Assembly: GCA_030278955.1 (NCBI GenBank)
Contig: JAOANR010000002.1
Location: 1,426,001-1,490,000 of the forward strand
DNA: 64,000 nt
Reading direction: 5' to 3'
DNA from: Hygrophila difformis
Lineage: Eukaryota; Streptophyta; Magnoliopsida; Lamiales; Acanthaceae
Positions 56,178 to 64,000 of this stretch are shown piece by piece (position 1 is the stretch's first letter; each line of letters starts with the position of its first letter). Made by a program: the position numbers and the translations under genes. Below the pieces are notes generated by a model. That model had not been told where the DNA came from. It made no database searches and saw nothing but the letters and a program-made list of their open reading frames with translations.

Positions 56178-56812
56178 CAGTGGCGGATACAGAATATTTT
56201 ATTTGGTAGGTCAAATATCATGAAGAGTAATTTAGGAAGATGTATTCAATTAAATTTTTGTTACATTTTCTTAGACTTTTAAAAATTGGTATAGTCAGAA
56301 AATTCATAGACTTCACGTGGAATTGGCTAACTTTGTAGAAACTCCATATTGTACAGAATACGTAGAAACCTTTTTTGAAAAAAAAAACTTGTATAATTAT
56401 ATTTTCGAAGATAATCCATTGAAATTGGAATCTAAGTTATTAGGTTGTTGAATACCTAAATATATCAAATATTTTTTAAAGAATTTTTAAAACCTAGATT
56501 GAATACCTTTAGAGTACTATTAACTACTTTTTAAAATTCAAAATGAAAACACTCAAATTTTAAGAGGCTAAAAGAAATGCTACTCTTTATTGAATAAATC
56601 CCCATTAGAGTTATAAACCCCTTAAAATATACACATTTATAAAAACAAAAAGTGCTATTAAACTCCTACTCAAATTACTTAACACTTATCCTAAAATTAT
56701 CATCTAATATAATTCCTAATTATATCAAAATATTAGTACTAGTATTTTATTTTATTTTATTTTTTTTGGTGGGTCAATTGACCCACCTTGTACTCAAATA
56801 GATACGCCAATG
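56178..56812. mobile_element. hAT-type MITE nested in the CACTA element
   Basis: Ends CAGTGGCGGATACAG and GATACGCCAATG (imperfect inverted ends), 8-bp target duplication ATGGTGGA at 56170-56177 and 56813-56820. 635 bp, no ORF. Confidence 0.85.
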
Positions 56813-57477
56813 ATGGTGGACCCGGTTTCCGGACGACCTCTGCACCGACCAAATTTAATTCGGTCGGTAATTTTTTTCAAATTTTTCCAATTTTTTAAAT
56901 TTTTTATTATTTTTTTAAAAAATAAAATAATCTACCGACCGCATTACCGACTGAAATTTCGGTCGCTAAATTTTTTTCACATTTTTAATTTTTTTATTTT
57001 TAATATATATTTCTAAAAAAATAAAACAATCTACCGACCGCATTACCGACCGAAATTTCGGTCGCTAAATTTTTTTCACATTTTTTATTTTTTATTTTTA
57101 ATAAATATTTCTTTAATTTTCTTATTAATTATTTTATTTAATTTAGTGATTTTAGGTTTTTTATTTAATTATTTTATTTTATATTTTAGAATTTAATTAA
57201 TGAATTTTAATATTATTTAATTAATATAATTTTAATTTTTTTTTTATAGTTTAATTTAGTTTCTAATTTTCATATTTATATGTATATATGTATTTATATA
57301 GGTTATATATACAACATTTCATACATTGACATGAAACATGAAGTGCACAGATGGCCACACGCGCGAGGCATGCAATTGCCTACCCGGGTTCGAGGCTTCT
57401 CTTCAGCAAATTCTTTCAACATATATGGGAATGTGTACTATAAAGGACACATGGCGGAATATGATTAATGTGTTAGA

Positions 57478-57546
57478 CACCTAGCTAAGCTGGTTAGGGT
57501 TGAGGATGGTGATGGTGAGGTGGGCGGTTCGAGCCCTCCCGAGAAC
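57478..57546 (+). other. tRNA-like pol III promoter fragment inside the CACTA element
   Basis: A-box match TAGCTAAGCTGG (57482-57493) and B-box match GGTTCGAGCCC about 30 bp further on, followed by CTCCCGAG. No cloverleaf or poly(A) tail is evident; possibly a SINE or tRNA remnant. Confidence 0.4.
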
Positions 57547-57912
57547 AATTTTTTCATAAAATAGAATTACCGACCGCATGTGCGGTCGGTAAAGTTCTCC
57601 AGGACCTCTTAGGACCAGATTGTACCGATCGCAGATGCGGTCGGTAATTTGGTCGGGAAATTTACCGACCACCGTGCGGTCGGCAAGGTTCCGACGGCAA
57701 ATTTTTTTGGTCGGAGAAAAAATACCAACCAAAGAATTACCGACCGAACCTTGCGGTCGGTGGTGCGGTCGGTAATCCCCGAAACGACCCGCATTTCGGG
57801 GTTACCGACCGCTAGTAGTATTCTTATCATACATACTAGCTACTAGAAGTATATATACTATAAGTTTTAATTTATTTAATTAATTAATTAAATACTAGTA
57901 CTAGTACTAGTA

Positions 57913-58169
57913 CTTCTTCGGTTTTTTTTTTAAGGTTACACTTCTCATTTGCACGTATACTAATGCACATTTTTAACAACTCAAATTCGGTTCATGTAAA
58001 AATTCTAAAAGTTTGATATTTAAAAACTACAAGATGAGACGAATTCAACAAGATCTCACTTGACTATATTTTTTCTTCTATAACTATAATAAAAATAGAA
58101 GTCAATGTACTACAATTAACAGTAAAAAGAGTCAAAACGTAACATTTAAAAAAATAAAAACGAAGGGAG
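57913..58169. mobile_element. Stowaway-like MITE 3
   Basis: CTTCTTCGGTTTTTTTTTAA...AAAAACGAAGGGAG between TA copies, about 257 bp. Inner phrase GAGACGAATTCAACAAGAT is shared with MITEs 1, 2 and 5. Confidence 0.65.
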
Positions 58170-58821
58170 TACTAAAATAAATAGTGGTGCAGTGGGTGTT
58201 CAAAGCTTCGGTCGGTAGGCGGGTCCCTTGCCTCCTTTTGTGTGTCTCCTCCTCCTTATATTCAACACCATACATATTTTTTTATATTTTTAAGAAATTT
58301 GAGAAATAAAATTGAAAAATGTGGTTGCTGCCTCTGCTGCCGCCCTCCTAGCTCCTTCCACTCAGCTTCATACACATAACACATACATGTAATTAACATG
58401 TTAGAGCAGCAGCAAGTGTAGTGTAGTATTAGTAGTACACTTGTACATCATGATGATGATGCATTATCTATTATACGTACTCATCACTAGCTCACAGTAG
58501 TAATACTACTAGTAATACTATACACAATAGCTACACAACAAAACAAAAGAAAACACTATCTATATAAATAGCAGTTCAACACCACCACTTTTGATCATCA
58601 TCAATCTAGCTATCATCCCTCAATAATCATCCCTCCCACCCTCTTTTTATTTATTATTATTATTATTATTACTATTATTATTGCACATATATATATATAT
58701 ACATTTTCCCTTAGTAATAATCGCCTATCCCTCCTCCTCCTCCTCCTCCGATCCATCATCATTTTCCATATTCAGCCTACGTATATACGTACCTCCTGGT
58801 GTGGCCTCTAATTTAGTTTAT
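58170..58821 (+). promoter_or_regulatory. Promoter and 5' UTR of the ERF gene
   Basis: TATA box TATATAAATA at 58561-58570, 250 bp before the ATG. The leader contains (ATT)n at about 58650-58684, (AT)n at 58686-58702 and a CTCCTC repeat near 58732-58750. A frame is open from 58681 but has no ATG until 58822. Confidence 0.6.
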
Positions 58822-59673
58822 ATGGCGGCCCAGCCTGACCGGCGGCCTACTTTCAGGCACCCGGATGATGATCCCCCACTACCCAAATCCTCCAAGAAGC
58901 GTTGCCGTGACGACGACGACACTATTACTAATAATATTAATAATAATAATAATAAAAATGGAAAGAAGAGAAATAACAGAGGAGGAGGAGGAGGAAATAT
59001 CAACAACAGCAACATGAGTAGCAGTAGTAAGCATCCAGCTGCTGCTGCTGCTGCTGCTGCTGTCATGTATAGAGGAGTGCGAATGCGGGCATGGGGCAAG
59101 TGGGTCTCCGAGATCCGGGAGCCCCGCAAGAAGTCCCGGATCTGGCTCGGCACCTTCGACAACCCTGAGATGGCCGCCCGTGCCCACGACGTCGCCGCCC
59201 TCGCCATCAAGGGCCCCTCCGCCATTCTCAACTTCCCCGATCTCACCGACCTCCTCCCCCGTCCCGCCACCTCCTCCCCCCGCGACGTCCAGGCCGCCGC
59301 CACCAAGGCTGCCCACATGGTCGACATTATGGACCACCACCAATTACTTCCTCCGTCTCCGTCGCCGTCCTCCTCCCAAGTCTCTTCCTCCTCGTCGTCG
59401 GACGAGCTCGGGGAGATCGTGGAGCTGCCGAGCCTGGGATCGAGCTGCTGCTGCTATGACTCGACGACGACGGGAGAGGAGCTGGTGTTCGAGGTCGACG
59501 GCGGCGGCGGTTGGCCGGATTATTACAGCAGCGAGCTGGACAGGTTGCAGCAAGAAGAAGACTATTATTGTAGTGGATTTTTCGTGGGGGGTGATGATAT
59601 GATGTCCATGTCTCTGTCTCTGTCTGCTGCCAATTTTGAAGAGGAAGGCATATTGTGGAAGCACAACTGCTGA
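58822..59673 (+). CDS. AP2/ERF transcription factor, DREB A-4-like
   Basis: 283 residues from the first in-frame ATG (M-A-A-Q-P-D-R-R). One AP2 domain at about 83-141: [18 protein letters not shown], then [12 protein letters not shown] and [14 protein letters not shown], ending LNFPDL. The Val in WVSEIRE is the position typical of DREB proteins, which bind the DRE/CRT core in promoters. The KKSR and AALAIKG wording suggests the A-4 (TINY-like) group, by recall. N-terminal basic cluster KSSKKRCR (likely nuclear signal), Asn, Gly and Ala homopolymers, and a Ser-rich then acidic C-terminus ([17 protein letters not shown]) like an activation region. Single exon, as usual for the family. It is the only intact ordinary host gene in the window. 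Confidence 0.93.
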   Translation: MAAQPDRRPTFRHPDDDPPLPKSSKKRCRDDDDTITNNINNNNNKNGKKRNNRGGGGGNINNSNMSSSSKHPAAAAAAAAVMYRGVRMRAWGKWVSEIREPRKKSRIWLGTFDNPEMAARAHDVAALAIKGPSAILNFPDLTDLLPRPATSSPRDVQAAATKAAHMVDIMDHHQLLPPSPSPSSSQVSSSSSSDELGEIVELPSLGSSCCCYDSTTTGEELVFEVDGGGGWPDYYSSELDRLQQEEDYYCSGFFVGGDDMMSMSLSLSAANFEEEGILWKHNC

Positions 59674-59905
59674 ATTTCTGAATTTGGCCCTCCTTGATTA
59701 TTGATTATCAGATCAAATTACTAGCTACTACTACTGTTGAGGCTTCACAGATAATCCCACCTCAACCCAGCTCCCTCCCTACCTCAATCGTGTGCTTTTT
59801 CTTTTTTACTCCCTTTTTTCTGTTTTATTTTTAACTTTGGTGATGAGTTTTGACAGTTTTTTTTTATGTCAATCTTTTCCTCCATTGCGTTTTCTTCCCT
59901 TTTTT

Positions 59906-59937
<32 letters not shown>

Positions 59938-60903
59938 TAGAATTTTCTTTTTCATTTTTCTTCCACTGTAAGAAGATTCCCTTTGAAGTTCTGGTATGGG
60001 TGGTTTTCTTTCCTCTGTTTCCATTCTATTCTCTTCTCTTCTATCTAAAAAATAAAAAATAAAATTACTGAATTACAAAAAAAAAAAAATTATCATCCTT
60101 GAAAACTAGTATTGGTAATAATTTAAATGTACACCAATAATAGTGTTGTTTGTAAAATTATTATTAACGCAACATTCCCATTAATTATACAATAATAGAG
60201 TAAATAATAAGCAGAAAATTAATTAAAGGAGATTCTCTGCGAATTATTTAAGTAGTGATTGAATTCAGTAGTACTACTCATCAATACAACTCTACAATTC
60301 TCTATAAGTTGCATTGGCAGTATAGTTAATTGTACTTTGAGAGTAGAAATTAAAGAGATGCCTTTTTTTTCTCTTTTTTCACGTACCCCATTTCCCTTAT
60401 TTAATTATACTAGTATGTTTTTAACTGAATTATTATTCTGAGTCTATTTTGTCACTTTTGCATAATTAATTCCTTGGGCCAGTTACATGTATATATTATT
60501 AATATATATTTGTAGGGCATATCATATCTATAGTATTATTATTATTACAAAGACTGTAGGGATCGGATTTTGTGCATTGTTTTTGTTATTATTAAAAGCC
60601 AATTTATGAGGAAATCGTGCTGACACATTCAAAAGTTATGTGTATGTGTATATAAAATAATGTGTGAGTATAAAAAAGTGATGGATAGAGGTTATGAATC
60701 AAAAACTAATAAAAAATAAACTACCGTCTATACATCACTTTATAAGACTTATACATCACTTTACAAAAAACTACACATCATTTTTAGTGTTGTCTGCACT
60801 TGCTGGCAATTGTTATGTCATTACAGAAATCGGATTGAATTTCTGAGCTTATTTTGTTCTCTTCTTTTCTTCATCAGGTCTGATTTGTCCAAAATGTGAT
60901 ATA
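59674..60903. other. 3' flank of the ERF gene, non-coding
   Basis: Pyrimidine-rich stretches with long T-runs at about 59880-59940, then A+T-rich spacer. No ORF with recognisable content. Confidence 0.45.
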
Positions 60904-61163
60904 CTCCCTCCGTCCCATTTAACTTGTCTTGTTTCACTTTTGCACACAATTTAATGTACTTTTTCAACTGTTAATATCTCAAAACATGTTCAATGAAAAA
61001 TTATGGAAAATATATATTATAAAACTACATGATCATACGATTCTAACAAGACCCAAATTGACTATTTTTCTCTAAATATATACTTGAAATAAAGTCGAGT
61101 CAAAGCTGAACAATGAACAGGGTAAAAAAGTCAAACAGGACATGTGTGGTGGGACGGAGGGAC
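60904..61163. mobile_element. Stowaway-like MITE 4
   Basis: CTCCCTCCGTCCCATTTAAC...GTGGGACGGAGGGAC with TA next to each end; about 260 bp, right terminus slightly mutated. Confidence 0.75.
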
Positions 61164-61165
61164 TA

Positions 61166-61667
61166 GTACATACACAAGATACATAATATGATGATATACA
61201 TATATAATTAAAGAAAACCCACCACTGCCCACCACCATAGCACAGAAACAAAATTCACCTTTCCTCCTCCATTTCCCTTTTTGGTACACCACATGCTTCA
61301 CACCCAGTTTCATTTCCTCATTTTTCAATAGAATATTAATACTACTAGTAAATGAAAACTCCAACCTTTCACCAAAAAAACAGGTAATAAACTTTCACCA
61401 AAAAAAAAAACTCCAACCCATAAACAACAAAACCAAGTTTAAACTGAATCTCTAAGTTACACGCACCAGATCTACCAATTATATATACTATATATATATA
61501 TTGGCAATGGAAAATGCAATTCGATCACTAGCTATACCCATTTTTTTTACCCTCACGTGCTTCAATATTTAATTTGTGTCTCAAATCAATTCACTTGTTA
61601 CTTTTCATAAAAAAGAAAATCAAAATCACAATCAGAGATAACAGAATCTGATTATATTACTAATATA
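61166..61667. other. Non-coding spacer
   Basis: A-rich tracts and short ORFs without recognisable content. Confidence 0.4.
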
Positions 61668-61925
61668 CTCCTCCGTTTTTTTTAGGTTATGTTTGCATAG
61701 TAATTACTACTATTTATTGAGTAGCTTTAATTCAACTTTTTAACACAATTATATAAGATAAAATATAGTCAAGTGAGATCTTGTTGGATTCGTCTAATCG
61801 CATAGATTTAGAATATCAAATATTTATCATTTTTACTTTTATATAATTTGAGATATTAAGCATTAAAAATATGTATTGGATTGCGTGAAAATATTAAGTG
61901 TAACATTTTAAAAAAAATGGGGGAG
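61668..61925. mobile_element. Stowaway-like MITE 5 (opposite orientation)
   Basis: CTCCTCCGTTTTTTTTAGG...AAAAAAAATGGGGGAG between TA copies, 258 bp. The inner phrase GATCTTGTTGGATTCGTCTA is the reverse complement of the one in MITEs 1-3. Confidence 0.75.
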
Positions 61926-61927
61926 TA

Positions 61928-62248
61928 TATAGCTACAAGCGCGAGTATTGTTTGTGCCGGAAAGGGTATATATATACGGGACCGGTTAGGGTGCTGCATC
62001 TTTAAGTGCAGCACGGAGCTGAATGTTCTGGAGTTTGGTGTTGTCTGTGCTAATTGCTATGTATGAGTAGATTGGAGGTGGAAAAATGCCATTTCTGTAA
62101 ATCTTCATTTATGGGAGTTATAAATTTCCTTGCATAAATAATCCCAATCGTTCCGTTTGTTTGGGACATACCATACAAGTAATAAATTGTCACTTAATGA
62201 TAATTGAATGTGGTCAATGTGCCGACAGATCAAAATCCTAAAATGTTA
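61928..62248. other. Non-coding spacer
   Basis: No ORF of interest and no repeat recognised. Confidence 0.4.
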
Positions 62249-62579
62249 CTCCCTCCGTTCTACTAATATTATTTCATTTCTTTTGGACACGATATTTTAT
62301 GTGGGAATTGTTAGTATTTAATGTAAAGGTAGATTAGTGTTTAAAGTGAGGGTAAATTAGAAATTTATATGATGTTATTATAATGTATTTGAATTTTTAA
62401 TTGATTTATTTATGTGTGATGTGATAGTTGTGTGTTTGAAATTTTAATATATTTACTTATTATTGTGATGTGATGGTAGTGGGTTTGGTAATTAAAATAT
62501 TTAATTATTTCCAAAAAGGATAATGTGACAATTGTAGTGGGACGGACCAAAAAGAAAAATGAGACGGAATTAGTAGGAC
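62249..62579. mobile_element. Stowaway-like MITE 6
   Basis: Left end CTCCCTCCGTTCTACTAAT, right end CGGAATTAGTAGGAC, with matching inner CATTTCTTTTGG / CCAAAAAGAAAAATG. Longer and internally unlike the other copies; TSD unclear. Confidence 0.6.
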
Positions 62580-64000
62580 TGTAATACCCGTGAATTTTCC
62601 ATCATAAAATAAAACGATAATTAAATAAATAAATAATAAATAAAATAAATACCATAAATAAATAAATGAATCCATCAAATAAATAAATAAACAAAAAGGA
62701 ATTTAATTAAATAAAAAGAATTATTAAAGGTAAATAAATTGTACACCGAAACCCGACACTAATGAACTCGAGGATTCGAGTCCAAACGTTTAATTAGACC
62801 CGATTAAAAATTTAGAGAGAAAGTATGAACCCGAAGATACCCCGGAAATCGGAATTCGGGAGCATAGAGGGATAGAAACCCGAAAGAGAGGCGGAAAAGC
62901 ACGACGGATCGCACGACCCGCCCGGACCGAAGTCCAGGCGAGTGTCGCGCGGTGGCCGCGCGGTGGAAGGGGAAACAGCGCGCCACGACCGCGCCACATG
63001 ACAGATTCGCCCGTTGCGTGAATCTCTCGCCCGAACGCGGATTTTTTGACTTTCGGTTGAACATCTCTCGACCCAAGACCTTTAGGTCAGATGTTGGACG
63101 CCCTAGGGATTGGGAAATCTATAAATAAACCCCTTGGGAGCCCCGAACGAGTTTACAAAACCCTACAACCTTCTATACGTTCGAAACCCTAAATCCGGAG
63201 TCGTCGGAGGCACGAAACCAAGACGAACGCTGTTGGACGAAAATTCTAAGATCTCCATAGTCGTGGTAAGTCTCGATCCAATCCTTGTTCAATAAACGAT
63301 TCGAAAACGAATCCTAATCTTCTTCTTTTCTCTTCTACACCTCGTATTGGATCTAGATCGTAGAACCCGACGAACGGAGAGGAGAAACGATCGACTGGAA
63401 GCCACGCCTTCGAAATAGACGATCCCGGACGTTCACAACTCTGTAAGTTAACTCTTACATGGTTTTGGGATGAATTAAAACATTCAAAACTAAAAGATCA
63501 ACAAGAAACCGAAAATCTGTCAATTATTACTTTCTACCAACGCAACAGATTTGATGAATTTTTCCGAACCTTAAAACGAACTCAAACGGAAAAACTTAAA
63601 ACACAAAAAACGTTCCTAAGACGTAGTCTAGCTACTGTAAATTTTTGAGAATTTTTAGAGTTGATTTGATATGTGAAAACCCACCGAAACCGAGCTGTTT
63701 GAATCTAGATCTTGAAATCTTGAACAGAATTTAGGAATGATCTTGATCACGTTTTTGACATAGGATCTAGTCTGTTTTAGATCTTTGGCCGAACATGAAA
63801 GTTGTAGATAAATGTCTTAAGATGATCTCTGTCAAATTTCATTAAATTTGGAGTTGAATTGCTATGGTAGAATTCGAAATCTCTAAACTGTGACCTAGGA
63901 AATTCGGACAGATTTATACTTCTGTGAAAATTAGTGTTTTTGACCTACTTAGGTATCTCGGATTGAAAAAGTTAAAACACGAAAGTCGTAGATCTCAACG
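62580..64000 (+). repeat. Tekay-type LTR (element F), 3' part outside window
   Basis: Starts TGTAATACCCG, the same terminus type as D. As in the D LTR it has a G+C-rich tract (62890-63000), GTAAGTTAACTCTTAC near 63442 (D: GTAAGTTAACACCTTAC), and GAAAGTTGTAG-like repeats near 63610, 63801 and 63985. Clearly diverged from D. Whether an internal region follows cannot be seen. Confidence 0.7.

Larger units (their letters stand above)
56058..57830. mobile_element. CACTA-type non-autonomous element, right end not found
   Basis: Begins CACTACAAGAAAAATGC, the usual CACTA terminus. Many subterminal copies of ACCGACCG / CGGTCGGT in both directions lie at both ends (56080-56160 and 57560-57815). No transposase ORF. 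The expected inverted terminus (TTCTTGTAGTG) is not present at the right end, so that end is lost or diverged. A hAT MITE is inserted at 56178-56812. Confidence 0.7.

Noticed and set aside
58681..58821. Upstream extension of the ERF protein (47 more codons)
   Set aside because: No ATG in this stretch; it covers microsatellites in the leader. The ATG at 58822 is the first in frame.
58818..59664. Minus-strand and frame-shifted ORFs across the ERF gene
   Set aside because: Shadows caused by high G+C and triplet repeats; the plus-strand frame has a complete AP2 domain.

Overview
The window is plant nuclear DNA, most likely from a eudicot: GT-AG introns, Athila-like and Tekay/Del-like Ty3 retrotransposons, Stowaway, hAT and CACTA elements, a FAR1-type transposase relative and a plant-specific AP2/ERF gene. 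I cannot name the species. About 49 kb on the left is a nest of LTR retrotransposons. The right 15 kb is gene-poor host DNA with small DNA transposons and one ordinary gene.

Nest, outermost first (letters are mine). A FAR1-like gene (minus strand, 49244-51188) is broken by element E, a Tekay-type LTR of which only the last 170 bp remain (49074-49243). E is broken by element C, an Athila-like element on the minus strand (5' LTR, primer-binding site and broken gag visible). C holds two insertions: D, a complete 10.4-kb Tekay-type element with target duplication TTAAA (34321-44757), inside its LTR; and B, an Athila-like element on the plus strand (20995-32162), inside its gag. B is broken in reverse transcriptase by A, a giant Athila-like element (1-20994, its 5' end outside the window).

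The unusual part is the cargo of A and B. Between integrase and the 3' LTR, A carries five tandem F-box genes (5899-11493) and then a long broken ORF with a plant-transposon domain (11827-16615). B carries one F-box gene (24151-25977) in the same place. All six proteins share an N-terminal F-box, a C-x2-E/A-G/E-N motif, a P-N-P-F-x-G-Q-like motif and a terminal C-x2-C motif. The F-box genes sit behind LTR-like promoters that have a TATA box and clusters of palindromes. In each element the palindromes of the internal promoter match those of that element's own LTR: CTCGCTTTG/CAAAGCGAG in A, GTCGCGGA/TCCGCGAC in B. A and B therefore look like members of one lineage that carries F-box genes as its own regulated second transcription unit.

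The LTRs of B and C are homologous. At matching places they carry two-level nested palindromes with the same architecture but unrelated stem sequences. D has its own device: seven hairpins with one constant loop and covarying stems in each LTR. D's polyprotein has lost the zinc knuckle and protease but is otherwise in frame.

Right part: a zinc-knuckle fragment, a tRNA-derived SINE, two hAT MITEs (one nested in a CACTA remnant), six Stowaway-like MITEs, the DREB/ERF gene (58822-59673) and the start of another Tekay-type LTR (62580 to the window end).
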